Assembly: GCF_000829515.1 (NCBI RefSeq)
Contig: NZ_JXRR01000022.1
Span: 124,001-188,000 of the forward strand
Source: Jeotgalibacillus campisalis
GTDB lineage: Bacteria > Bacillota > Bacilli > Bacillales > Jeotgalibacillaceae
DNA: 64,000 nucleotides
Reading direction: 5' to 3'
Position 1 is the stretch's first letter; every line of letters begins with the position of its first letter. The position numbers and the translations under genes were made by a program. Positions 1 to 7,615 of the stretch are shown in pieces. A model generated the notes under the pieces. That model did not search any database. It saw only the letters and a program-made list of their open reading frames with translations, and had not been told where the DNA came from.

Positions 1-223
1 TGGTAATCGAAAGACGATTTTCCTGTGCCAGTGAATTTACTTTATCCACTAATATAAGGACATCTTTTTTTTCATTTATGAAGTGACGGTTTCGATGATG
101 AGGGGTGGCAATAATATCGGTTACCCCGTCCTCAATGGCCTGATGCAGCAGAGCCAGTGTTTCCGTTTCATTTTGAGGACCGTCATCCACACCATACAAA
201 ATATGGCAATGAATATCAATCAT
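1..223 (-). CDS. ywqE: Tyrosine-protein phosphatase YwqE/CpsB family (5' part only)
   Basis: This PHP-domain, metal-dependent phosphatase would dephosphorylate the capsule-type tyrosine kinase encoded just upstream. The window holds only the first 74 codons; the reading frame runs off position 1. The N-terminus MIDIHCHIL carries the first PHP metal ligands (the HxH motif), and IIATPHH near residues 37-43 is the second conserved block of CpsB/YwqE phosphatases. The ATG at 221-223 lies 16 bases after the kinase stop, so it is the last gene of a ywqC-ywqD-ywqE operon. The family call is firm; substrate and completeness cannot be judged here. Confidence 0.9.
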   Translation of the reverse strand, partial: MIDIHCHILYGVDDGPQNETETLALLHQAIEDGVTDIIATPHHRNRHFINEKKDVLILVDKVNSLAQENRLSIT

Positions 224-239
224 TTAGCGGTCCCTCCGA

Positions 240-941
240 TCAGTTGTTTCCATAATAGTAGTATTCATCGTTGCTCTTCATTTTTTTATCATTTAAGACG
301 ACTCCAAGAATCTTTGCTTTTGCTGAAACAATGGCTTCTTTTGCTTTTGTGACTTTATCTTTATCCGCAATGCCGGCTCGAACGACCAGAATTGTTCCAT
401 CACATTGGTGGGAAAGCACCTGGGCGTCTGTTACAGCCAAAACGGGAGGCGTATCAAAGATAATCAGATCATACATGTTTTTTGCTGTATCAAAGAAGCG
501 GTTCATTACCCGTGACGACAAGAGCTCTGAAGGATTTGGAGGAATCGGTCCGGAAGACAGAATATCAAGATTTTCAATATCTGTTTGATTCGCAGTCTTA
601 TCAAGTTCTGACTGTCTGGTCAGCACCGTAGTTAAGCCAATCGTATTCATCATATTAAATGTGAAATGAACCGTAGGCTTTCTCATATCAGCGTCTACCA
701 GTAAGACTTTTTTCCCCTGCTGTGCAAATACAATGGCAAGGTTTGCCGCTGTTGTTGACTTTCCTTCACCAGGACTTGATGAACTGACTGTAATCGTACG
801 GATATCTTCATCAATCGCAGAGAATTGTATATTTGTCCGAATAGTCCGGTACTGCTCTGATGCAACAGACTTGGGGTTGTATTCGGCAATTAGATTTCTT
901 TTTTTACTATCCATATTGCTTTTTTTAGGTTTAGCTGCCAT
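240..941 (-). CDS. ywqD: Bacterial tyrosine kinase (CpsD/YwqD family)
   Basis: A BY-kinase that autophosphorylates on a C-terminal tyrosine cluster and is activated by its membrane partner encoded just upstream. It controls polysaccharide synthesis and can phosphorylate other proteins. The 233-aa product has Walker A (SPGEGKST, about residues 56-63), Walker A' (LLVDADMRKP, 80-89), a later Walker B (LIIFDTPP) and a YYYY cluster four residues from the end. An in-frame GTG at 950 gives a longer form, but GAGGAG sits 8 bases before the ATG at 941 and overlaps the GTG, so 941 is preferred. It overlaps the 3' end of ywqC by 11 bases, implying translational coupling. Confidence 0.93.
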   Translation of the reverse strand: MAAKPKKSNMDSKKRNLIAEYNPKSVASEQYRTIRTNIQFSAIDEDIRTITVSSSSPGEGKSTTAANLAIVFAQQGKKVLLVDADMRKPTVHFTFNMMNTIGLTTVLTRQSELDKTANQTDIENLDILSSGPIPPNPSELLSSRVMNRFFDTAKNMYDLIIFDTPPVLAVTDAQVLSHQCDGTILVVRAGIADKDKVTKAKEAIVSAKAKILGVVLNDKKMKSNDEYYYYGNN

Positions 942-1677
942 ATCGTTCACTCCTCACTTGACTTGTCCGTGTGTTTTTCCCCTGAGGATCTTCATCAACG
1001 AGATGTGTGATGTTCCCAATTACACCTAAAACGGGCAAATCCAATGTTTTTTCAATATCCTGCTCAGTTTTAATCGTATTATCCAAGTACTCTAATAGGA
1101 AAGCGATTCCGACTCCTACCATGAGTCCAACCACAAGAGCGATCGCCATGTTTAAAAACGGCTGCGGGCTGACAGGCGACTGGCCGTCAGAAACGACTGC
1201 TGGAGTTAAAATGCTTACATTATCTACACTCATTAAATTTACAATTTTATCCTGAAATACTTCAGCTGTACGATTTGCAATATCTGCTGCAACATACGGA
1301 TCCGGATCCTGAACGGTAAGATTCACTACTTGAGAATCCTGCTCTGTTTGTACGGTGATCTTTTCATTTAACTGACCGAATGTGAACGATCCATTCAGCT
1401 GTTCCGAGACTTTATCGAGAATGACTGGACTTTTAATAATTACATTATATGTATTTATTAATTGCAAATTTGCTTGAATATCTGAAACATTCAAATTTGG
1501 CTGGTCACTTTTCTCCTGATTGACTAGCAGTTGTGTCGATGACTGATAAACAGGAGTAATTAAAAAATAGGAGACCGCTGCACTTATTGATACCGCAAGC
1601 AGGGCGATTACAATAATCATGACCATACGTTTTCTGAGCGTTCCAAATAACTCCTTCAAGCTAATAGTTTCTTCCAT
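931..1677 (-). CDS. ywqC: Wzz/CapA-type chain length regulator, kinase activator
   Basis: Membrane adaptor of the tyrosine kinase and probable regulator of exopolysaccharide chain length. The 248-aa protein has the Wzz layout: a short cytoplasmic N-terminus, a membrane segment at about 18-40, an extracytoplasmic domain, then a proline-rich PQPF followed by a second membrane segment at about 172-194 and a cytoplasmic tail of the kind that contacts the kinase. AGGAGG lies 11 bases before the ATG. It is the first gene of the ywqC-D-E operon. No glycosyltransferase or polymerase genes are in the window, so the polymer it serves is unknown. Confidence 0.9.
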   Translation of the reverse strand: MEETISLKELFGTLRKRMVMIIVIALLAVSISAAVSYFLITPVYQSSTQLLVNQEKSDQPNLNVSDIQANLQLINTYNVIIKSPVILDKVSEQLNGSFTFGQLNEKITVQTEQDSQVVNLTVQDPDPYVAADIANRTAEVFQDKIVNLMSVDNVSILTPAVVSDGQSPVSPQPFLNMAIALVVGLMVGVGIAFLLEYLDNTIKTEQDIEKTLDLPVLGVIGNITHLVDEDPQGKNTRTSQVRSERYGS

Positions 1678-1718
1678 AACAAATGTTTCCTCCTGACATA
1701 GATAAAAATAACCACTTT

Positions 1719-1724
1719 ATTATA
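1719..1724 (-). promoter_or_regulatory. Extended -10 promoter of ywqCDE
   Basis: Read on the minus strand this is TGCTATAAT, a consensus -10 with the TGn extension, 42 bases before the ywqC start codon. No good -35 lies 16-18 bases upstream, which is tolerated with an extended -10. Assignment is by sequence only. Confidence 0.55.
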
Positions 1725-1792
1725 GCATAGGGATTAACCGCCTAGCTTTATTAATTTCAAAATTCGTTAAAGATTTACAATCATTCTATCAA

Positions 1793-1821
1793 TTGGACAA
1801 ACTTTCTTATATAATTATAAC
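1793..1821 (+). promoter_or_regulatory. SigA-type promoter of the SGNH-like/lytE pair
   Basis: TTGGAC and TATAAC separated by exactly 17 bases, about 53 bases before the next start codon on the plus strand. The following two genes are only 27 bases apart and would share this promoter. Confidence 0.55.
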
Positions 1822-1873
1822 GTACTTTTTTCTGTACCTTTCATATCACAATAAAAAGGGAGTTTAAACCTAT

Positions 1874-2704
1874 ATGCTGAAGAAAGTTCTACTCATTGTA
1901 AGTATTGTTTTAACTGGAGCAGTAGTTTATTTTGGACAGGATGCATGGAAAGATTCTCAAAAAGAAGTTCACCGTTCATCTTCCTCTGTGGTAGAATCTA
2001 CTAGTAATGCCAATTCGGAAGATTCTGCTGATTCTTCTACGTCTATCGAAAACGAGTCTAAAAAGGGTAGCGCCGATGAATTGGAAGACTTGATTGCCAA
2101 TCAGCCGCAGGACGTTCAGGAATTTTGGATTGAAAGTAAAGAATCTGGTGATACGGTCGATATAACTTTTGTAGCTACAGAATCTGCCGTGGCACTAGAG
2201 GAGAATTGGACCACCTTAATAGAAGAAAGCTTCCTTTCTTCGTATGAAGGAATAGACTTTGCTTTCTCCCTGATTACACATGAAAACGAAGGTACATCAG
2301 AAGATTGGCTGACCTCTCTTCAATCAGAAGCAGTAACCTTTGAAGGACAGGATATTGTTCTTTACGAACTGCCTGTTATCAATGATAACGGAATGCTCTC
2401 AAGCCAGGACCAAATCTATTATACAAATCGTTTTTTAGAAGAAATGCAGTCAAATTTTCCTGAAACGCATTTATTTACGCTTCCTTCACAGCCTCTTTAC
2501 AACTCAACCTATTATCCTGGCGAATTGGAAACGGTACAAGAAGTTGTGGAAGAACAGGGTATTCCTTTTTTAAATCATTGGGAAGATTGGCCTTCAATAG
2601 ATGATGAAGAGCTGGAAAACTATTTAACAGATGATAATGATCCCAATGAAGAAGGAAACACCATTTGGGGCACATACCTGGTCGACTATTTTTCTACAAA
2701 TTAA
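1874..2704 (+). CDS. Membrane-anchored, degenerate SGNH-hydrolase-like protein
   Basis: A 276-aa extracytoplasmic protein with an N-terminal membrane anchor or uncleaved signal (about residues 4-22), a Ser/Glu/Asp-rich linker to about 70, and a globular domain. The order of elements recalls SGNH/GDSL hydrolases: a beta strand ending ITFVATES where the catalytic Ser block would be, ETHLFTLPSQPLYN in the middle, and DPNEEGNTIWG near the end where the DxxH block normally sits. The usual GDS motif is not intact and the terminal His is absent, so it may be inactive or an acyl-carbohydrate binder. Similar proteins lie beside capsule genes in other Bacilli. The family assignment is an inference from layout. 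Confidence 0.55.
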   Translation: MLKKVLLIVSIVLTGAVVYFGQDAWKDSQKEVHRSSSSVVESTSNANSEDSADSSTSIENESKKGSADELEDLIANQPQDVQEFWIESKESGDTVDITFVATESAVALEENWTTLIEESFLSSYEGIDFAFSLITHENEGTSEDWLTSLQSEAVTFEGQDIVLYELPVINDNGMLSSQDQIYYTNRFLEEMQSNFPETHLFTLPSQPLYNSTYYPGELETVQEVVEEQGIPFLNHWEDWPSIDDEELENYLTDDNDPNEEGNTIWGTYLVDYFSTN

Positions 2705-2731
2705 TTAATCTATAGGAGTGTGGGGAAACAA

Positions 2732-3760
2732 ATGAAAAAAACATTATTCGCCGTAGCGGCAACTGCAGCTATCACGAGCTTTTGGGGCTTTGATCAAGAA
2801 GCTGAAGCCAGTACAACACATAAAGTTAGCTCAGGTGATTCATTATGGAAGATTGCCAATCAGTACAGCACCACGGTGAATAATTTAAAAACGTTAAATA
2901 AGTTATCTTCTGACATGATCCATCCCAATCAAGTGCTGAAGATTTCAGGCAGTTCAGCTTCATCTTCTTCAAACAGACCATCTTCTTCTGTATCCAATTC
3001 ATCCGGCGGAACGTATACCGTAAAATCCGGTGATACATTAGGCGCAATTGCACAAAAACACGGGATGTCATTATCAACATTGCAAAGTCTCAACAACGTG
3101 TCTGGACATCTCATTTATCCAGGTCAAAAATTAAAGGTCAGCGGTTCTTCTCAGGGATCTTCTCCCGCACCTGCTCCTACTATTTCTCAGCCTGGGTCAA
3201 GCGCTTCAGGTTCATCTTATACGGTAAAGTCCGGTGATACATTAGGAAGAATTGCATTAAACCATAAGGTAACGGTAGCAAATTTAAAATCCTGGAATAA
3301 TCTTTCTTCTGATTTAATCCGGGTAGGCCAGCGTTTAACGATCAAGGGCGGCTCAGGTTCATCAGCTCCTTCAACGCCATCAGCTCCTTCAAGCGGCAAT
3401 ACCGGCAGTTCAGTTGTGAATATTGCAATGGCACAAATGGGCGTGCCATATGTTTGGGGCGGCAGTTCTCCTTCAGGGTTTGACTGCAGCGGCTTCATCT
3501 ATTATGTGTATAAGCAGGCTGGAGTGGATATTTCCCGTACGAATGCAGAAGGCCAGCATGCCCGTTCTTATGAAGTGTCTTCCCCTTCCGTTGGAGATTT
3601 AGTATTTTTTGAAAATACATATAAAAGCGGCATTTCTCATGTAGGAGTCTACATAGGAAATAATCAATTTATTCATGCGAACGATGGCGGTGTTCAAATC
3701 ACCAGCTTGAGTAACAGCTACTGGAATTCAAAGCTTGAAAGCTTTAAACGCTTTTATTAA
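2732..3760 (+). CDS. lytE: LytE-type DL-endopeptidase: 3 LysM + NlpC/P60
   Basis: Secreted peptidoglycan hydrolase that cuts D-gamma-Glu-meso-DAP bonds in stem peptides and takes part in elongation or cell separation. The 342-aa product has a signal peptide (to about residue 26, ending AEA), LysM repeats at about 28-72, 94-137 and 162-205 separated by Ser/Pro-rich linkers, and a C-terminal NlpC/P60 domain (225-342) with catalytic Cys252 in FDCSGF and His303 in SHVGVYIG. Length and layout match B. subtilis LytE (334 aa). A GTG four codons upstream (2720) overlaps the ribosome site, so ATG 2732 is preferred. It lies 27 bases after the SGNH-like gene, probably in one transcript. Confidence 0.93.
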   Translation: MKKTLFAVAATAAITSFWGFDQEAEASTTHKVSSGDSLWKIANQYSTTVNNLKTLNKLSSDMIHPNQVLKISGSSASSSSNRPSSSVSNSSGGTYTVKSGDTLGAIAQKHGMSLSTLQSLNNVSGHLIYPGQKLKVSGSSQGSSPAPAPTISQPGSSASGSSYTVKSGDTLGRIALNHKVTVANLKSWNNLSSDLIRVGQRLTIKGGSGSSAPSTPSAPSSGNTGSSVVNIAMAQMGVPYVWGGSSPSGFDCSGFIYYVYKQAGVDISRTNAEGQHARSYEVSSPSVGDLVFFENTYKSGISHVGVYIGNNQFIHANDGGVQITSLSNSYWNSKLESFKRFY

Positions 3761-3772
3761 TCTCCTATAGTT

Positions 3773-3822
3773 AAAAAGCTGCTTCAACAACCGATACCCT
3801 CGATTGTTGAAGCAGCTTTTTT
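3773..3822 (+). terminator. Rho-independent terminator after lytE
   Basis: An 18-bp stem (AAAAAGCTGCTTCAACAA and its complement) with a 13-base loop ends in a T-run, 13 bases after the lytE stop. It would also work in the opposite direction, but no minus gene ends here. Confidence 0.9.
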
Positions 3823-3881
3823 CTGCAAGCTTGAATCAACGGTACGATTTCAACTTTAAAACAAAGAGTTCGTTCAGAATA

Positions 3882-3910
3882 TTTAGACGGAAACAGTTTT
3901 TCGATATATA
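3882..3910 (+). promoter_or_regulatory. Candidate promoter of the RRNPP regulator
   Basis: TTTAGA and TATATA with a 17-base spacer, 46 bases before the GTG start of the regulator. Each box matches 4 of 6 consensus bases, so the call is tentative. Confidence 0.4.
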
Positions 3911-3956
3911 CTGAGAACAGTTGATCTACTATTCTAAAATCGAAAGGACGATAATT

Positions 3957-5225
3957 GTGAATGTAGGTTCGATTATAAAGTATTACCGCACCAAAAAAGG
4001 ATTAACTCAAACTGATTTGGCAGATGGCATCTGTTCCACTTCTCATCTAAGTAAAATCGAAACTAATATGTACACCGCTAACGAAGAAACTCTAAACATG
4101 CTTCTTCAACGCCTGGATCTTCGTTTAGAGGATGAGAAAAACAGAATGGGTGAAATTGAGGATCTGTTGCAGGAATTTATTGAATCCTTATTTGCATATG
4201 ACGATGAACAAATTGATCATCTTTATATTCAGATTTCAGAAATAAAGGACTATATTGAAACAAGCGAATATGTAAACTTATATCATATTTATATGTATCG
4301 GTATTATGTGTGGAGTGAATTGCCGGAGAAAGAAAAAGAAATTTTAACTATACTTCAGCGGATTAAAACAACATTTACGCCTGCAGAACAAAACTTGTAT
4401 TTGTTTATTCAGGCCTTAAATTTATCTTTTTCCAGTGACTATAAAGCCTCCATCAAGCTGTTTAAAAAGTTTTTGGATAACCCTCTTCCTGTTGGAAAGT
4501 TTTGGACAGCTGAAGCCTATTACCAGCTGGCGTTATCATATAGTCATATTAACCAGCATGAGGCCTCTGTTATTTATGCGAAGAAGGCTTCAGAAATTTT
4601 CGAAACAGAAAGCAACTGGAAGCGGTTAATTCATACGCAAATGATTTTAGGTATTTGCTTTATGGAACTAAGACTTTTTACAGAAGCGGGTGCGCTGTAT
4701 AAGCCGCTTGTAAGGAATTCCCGCATCTTTTTTCGTGACAGCGTTTATCCACATATATTGTCTAATTATGCCAGATGTCTCCTGACTTCCAAAGAATATA
4801 GTAAGGCAAGAAAATTAATGGAGGAAGCCTTGGTATTACTGGGAAAAGGATCGGAACAATATATGGTGGTACTGCTAAACTGGCTTGAAAGCGGCCTGAA
4901 AATCGACCTTCTTACAGAAGAATGGGAAAGAAATCTGAATGATTTCCACGATTATAGTCTAAATTTAGACAATAAATATTATTTTTACTACGCTGTTTAC
5001 TTAAAAAAAATGCAATTTTCCCAAGTCGACGGGATTAAATATGCGATAAAATGGTTGTATCCCTATTTAATCAAACATTCCTTTTATCAAGAAGCAGAAG
5101 AACTGCTACCTGGAATCATTGATTACTATAGTGAAAAAGAAGATCACGAAAAAGTTATTCACTATTACGATCAGTGGAGAGAGCTGGTCAAAAAGGAGAG
5201 GTCATACAATGAAGAAGGTTTATAA
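3957..5225 (+). CDS. RRNPP-type HTH-TPR quorum-sensing regulator
   Basis: A cytoplasmic regulator expected to bind a re-imported signal peptide through its TPR domain and DNA through its N-terminus. The 422-aa protein opens with an XRE helix-turn-helix (about residues 5-60, with GLTQTDLADGICSTSHLSKIE) followed by helical TPR-like repeats to the end. This matches the plan of NprR and PlcR; NprR is of nearly the same length. A TTG at 3921 would add 12 residues, but AAAGGAC precedes the GTG at 3957 at good spacing and the HTH then starts normally. Its last 17 bases overlap a small gene with a secretion signal, the hallmark receptor/pro-peptide arrangement. Target genes are not evident. Confidence 0.8.
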   Translation: MNVGSIIKYYRTKKGLTQTDLADGICSTSHLSKIETNMYTANEETLNMLLQRLDLRLEDEKNRMGEIEDLLQEFIESLFAYDDEQIDHLYIQISEIKDYIETSEYVNLYHIYMYRYYVWSELPEKEKEILTILQRIKTTFTPAEQNLYLFIQALNLSFSSDYKASIKLFKKFLDNPLPVGKFWTAEAYYQLALSYSHINQHEASVIYAKKASEIFETESNWKRLIHTQMILGICFMELRLFTEAGALYKPLVRNSRIFFRDSVYPHILSNYARCLLTSKEYSKARKLMEEALVLLGKGSEQYMVVLLNWLESGLKIDLLTEEWERNLNDFHDYSLNLDNKYYFYYAVYLKKMQFSQVDGIKYAIKWLYPYLIKHSFYQEAEELLPGIIDYYSEKEDHEKVIHYYDQWRELVKKERSYNEEGL

Positions 5226-5391
5226 ACCGGTTTTGACAGTATCTTTTACAGCAGCTATCCTATTCGCAGGCATCGCTTCAGTCCCTGCTGTAAACGAAGA
5301 GTTAGTGGAAAAATTCCGTGTACATGTAGAGAAGGGTGAAGCGCCTGATTCAGGAAAAGTGATTTACCCTCCAGATAAAAGAGTAAGCTAA
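5209..5391 (+). CDS. Putative secreted signalling pro-peptide (Phr/NprX-like)
   Basis: A 60-aa peptide with MKK, a hydrophobic core at about residues 8-24, a small-residue cleavage region (ASVPA), then a charged, proline-containing tail ending PPDKRVS. AAAAGGAGAG lies 10 bases before the ATG, inside the receptor gene, and the two frames overlap by 17 bases, so expression should be coupled. In the RRNPP families such genes encode precursors exported by Sec and trimmed to 5-10-residue signals that re-enter through Opp. Which part is mature cannot be read from sequence; the C-terminal seven residues or the segment before PPDK are candidates. It matches no named peptide that I recognise. Confidence 0.72.
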   Translation: MKKVYKPVLTVSFTAAILFAGIASVPAVNEELVEKFRVHVEKGEAPDSGKVIYPPDKRVS

Positions 5392-5474
5392 TCATCAGAA
5401 TTTTCCCAATAGACGAAACGGTTTTTATATTCTACAATAAGAATATGAAATGACCCAGCAATACCCTCTCATTG

Positions 5475-5506
5475 GCCGCCTGCTAGATGCAGGCGGCACT
5501 TTTTTA
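5475..5506 (+). terminator. Terminator of the regulator/pro-peptide pair
   Basis: Perfect 9-bp stem GCCGCCTGC with a 5-base loop, followed by ACTTTTTTAT, about 85 bases after the pro-peptide stop. Confidence 0.9.
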
Positions 5507-5560
5507 TGCAAAACGGATTATTCATTGATGTAATAATGATCAGGTGCATTTAAATCATAA

Positions 5561-5618
5561 AAAATAAAACCGCAATCACCCAATCAAAGTAACAGTCTTT
5601 GAAGGTGGGATTGCGGTT
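5561..5618 (-). terminator. Terminator of the IDEAL-domain gene
   Basis: On the minus strand AACCGCAATC pairs with GATTGCGGTT and is followed by TTTATTTTTT, 22 bases after the stop at 5640. Confidence 0.8.
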
Positions 5619-5639
5619 AAGTTCCGTTCAGCGGAAGCA

Positions 5640-6095
5640 TTAGTGAGTCGCCTCCTCTAGCTTAAGACGATCGGTTAGCGCCATAAATAAGTCTTTATTA
5701 CCGTCAAGCAGCGCTTTATCAATTAAGCGGTGAAGATTTTGACGTTCTAGAAATAAAATTTCTTCACACAATGCCTCCTCTTCTTCATCCGTCTTGATTT
5801 GCTGCACATAAAACGTGATAATCGATTTTAAATGATCCACTAAATCCGAAATTTGCATAAGCTGAAATAATGGAATTCTGAATATGCGCGTTCCTCTTTG
5901 AAAAACAAAGATATCGGTTAAATTTTCAATTTGTTTCGTCTTTAAATTTATTCGGATCTCATTAGATTCCACAGGGATAAATTGATACACTTCTTTTCCT
6001 TTGACAACAGAGAAATATTGATAGGCAAATACCAGCTTAAGATCGTGTCCTTCTTGCAATGTATAGAAAGGCTTCATCATTTTGATCGTCAGCAA
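5640..6095 (-). CDS. IDEAL-domain protein of unknown role
   Basis: A 151-aa soluble protein whose C-terminus holds an IDEAL domain: LIDKALLDGNKDLFMALTDRL at about residues 125-145 follows the family pattern of IDxAL followed by a Phe-x-x-Leu helix. The domain occurs at the end of several small Bacillales proteins, including YpiB. The first 100 residues look like a mixed alpha/beta fold that I do not recognise. The start is TTG: GAGGAGG lies 8 bases upstream and the next ATGs are less well placed. It is a single-gene unit with its own terminator. The cellular role is unknown. Confidence 0.75.
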   Translation of the reverse strand: MLTIKMMKPFYTLQEGHDLKLVFAYQYFSVVKGKEVYQFIPVESNEIRINLKTKQIENLTDIFVFQRGTRIFRIPLFQLMQISDLVDHLKSIITFYVQQIKTDEEEEALCEEILFLERQNLHRLIDKALLDGNKDLFMALTDRLKLEEATH

Positions 6096-6516
6096 CTTAA
6101 TTTCCTCCTCTCTGTATTATTTTTTAAATATTCAGTTATTTAATTATATTATCAACTATTTTATGAAAAAAATAAAGGGTTAATGCTTAGCAAATCCTTT
6201 TCACTTTCATAATGAAAGCAAATATTCACCTTTAAATGAATCAGCCTTTCTTATTTTTTTATATTATTCAATTAGCAATCTATTTGCGTCTTGGTTTTGT
6301 TTATTTTTCTAGTACTAATGTATCTTTATGAACTAAATTTAATAAATTATACCATTTAGAGCGTATAAGGTTGTGTACATTCCCCGTAAAAAACTGCGGG
6401 ATTACACACAATCTGATCGAAAGAACTACCTTTCCTATTCATCAAGCTATACATAATGTAAGAAGATAAAAAAAGCCACCTCCAAATGGAGATGGCATAA
6501 ATAGGTTTACCCTAGA
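6096..6516. other. AT-rich intergenic region, no gene seen
   Basis: About 420 bases between two minus-strand genes. I find no reading frame with a ribosome binding site. An imperfect hairpin at 6371-6411 (TTGTGT...ACACAA outer stem, CCC...GGG inner) has no T-run and no riboswitch features that I recognise. The promoter of the IDEAL-domain gene should lie near 6110-6170 but no convincing boxes stand out. Confidence 0.5.
6468..6497 (-). terminator. Terminator of yocH
   Basis: On the minus strand GCCATCTCC pairs with GGAGGTGGC (one wobble) and is followed by a run of seven T, 20 bases after the stop at 6517. Confidence 0.88.
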
Positions 6517-7401
6517 CTATTCAAGGATTTTAACTTGTACTTCTTGAACGCCATAATTAAGCGCGTCTTGCTGAGAAGGAATAAACAAGTCGATTTTGTT
6601 GCCTTTAATTGCGCCGCCAGTATCTCCAGCGATCGCTTCACCATAACCTTCAACCCATACTTTTGATCCAAGTGGAATTACGTTAGGGTCTACTGCGATT
6701 ACTTTTTGGTTTGGATTTGAACGAAGATCAATTCCAGTTCTTGTAATACCTGAACAGCCATTGCAATATGCTGTATAAGCTGTTGCTGTTACAGTTAGTT
6801 CCTGAACTGCTTCAGAAGATGGTGCTGCTGATTCAACAGGTGCTGCTGCAACTTCCTCTGCTGGTGCTGCTTCTTCAGCCGGTGCTGCTTCTTCAGCTGG
6901 TGCTACTGATTCAGCAGGTGCTGCTTCCTCAGCCGGTGCTGCTGCTTCAGTTGGTGCTGCTGCAACTTCCTCTGCTGGTGCTGCTTCTTCAGCTGGTGCT
7001 GCTGCAACTTCCTCTGCTGGTGCTGCTTGAGCAGTACCGCCAGCTACTGTTAATTGATCACCAGGGAAAATCAAGTCGCTTGATAAGCCGTTCCAGCTAT
7101 AAAGCTTGTCTACTGAAGTTCCGTGCGCTTTAGCGATTTCAGAAAGAGTGTCACCACTAACGACCGTGTATGATTCTTTTACTTCTTCGCTGTGAAACTT
7201 GATCTCTTGTCTAGGATATATAAGGTCGGATGATAAGCTGTTCCAATGCATTAGTTCTTGAACCGTGACGTTGTTTTCTTTTGAAATTGCCCACAGCGTG
7301 TCGCCTTTTTCTACCGTGTGGGAAGATGATGCTGATGCTTGTCCTGCTGCTCCAGCAGTCAGTGCTGCCATTGCAGTTAGTGCTACAATTTGTTTTTTCA
7401 T
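6517..7401 (-). CDS. yocH: YocH-like secreted wall-binding 3D-domain protein
   Basis: Secreted cell-wall protein with probable muralytic (lytic-transglycosylase-like 3D) activity. The 294-aa product has a signal peptide (to about 24), two LysM domains (about 28-70 and 77-119), a low-complexity Ala/Pro/Glu linker (124-199) and a C-terminal 3D domain with TGIDL, AVDPNVIPLGSKVWVEGYGEA and DTGGAIKGNKIDLF, whose Asp residues (about 225, 238, 260, 271) give the domain its name. Layout and sequence agree closely with B. subtilis YocH (287 aa). An added CNGC motif precedes the 3D core. AAGGAGGG stands 10 bases before the ATG. Confidence 0.92.
   Translation of the reverse strand: MKKQIVALTAMAALTAGAAGQASASSSHTVEKGDTLWAISKENNVTVQELMHWNSLSSDLIYPRQEIKFHSEEVKESYTVVSGDTLSEIAKAHGTSVDKLYSWNGLSSDLIFPGDQLTVAGGTAQAAPAEEVAAAPAEEAAPAEEVAAAPTEAAAPAEEAAPAESVAPAEEAAPAEEAAPAEEVAAAPVESAAPSSEAVQELTVTATAYTAYCNGCSGITRTGIDLRSNPNQKVIAVDPNVIPLGSKVWVEGYGEAIAGDTGGAIKGNKIDLFIPSQQDALNYGVQEVQVKILE
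6817..7026 (-). repeat. Degenerate in-frame repeat coding the Ala-Pro-Glu linker
   Basis: Tandem imperfect repeats of GCTGCTTCTTCAGC-like units encode AAPAEE and EVAAAPAEE motifs between the LysM and 3D domains of yocH. Such tracts vary in length by slippage and usually act as spacers through the wall. Confidence 0.85.
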
Positions 7402-7521
7402 GAAATGAAGCCCTCCTTTTCACTAACAGTACCTATCATATCATCTATAGATTGCAAGAACATATCAATAGAGTTAGAGTGTGGTAACAATTACATTACG
7501 TTAAATACTGTTCTCCACTCA

Positions 7522-7550
7522 TTGACACATGTCCGTCATAGAACTATACT
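7522..7550 (+). promoter_or_regulatory. SigA-type promoter of serCA
   Basis: TTGACA and TATACT with a 17-base spacer, a near-consensus promoter; the expected transcript start at about 7557 leaves a 60-base leader before serC. No riboswitch or T-box fits in that leader. Confidence 0.8.
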
Positions 7551-7615
7551 AAGACCTATCTTTGTGAAGAATGTTTCATAGTTAAGCATCAACTGGAGAA
7601 AATTAGAGGAGTTGA

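Noticed and set aside
6371-6411. Hairpin between yocH and the IDEAL-domain gene, considered as a riboswitch or terminator
   Set aside because: Imperfect stem, no T-run, not within the leader of either gene, no known aptamer core.
7402-7521. Leader of yocH examined for a c-di-AMP (ydaO) riboswitch, common before such wall hydrolase genes
   Set aside because: No ydaO core motifs and too little space before the ATG.
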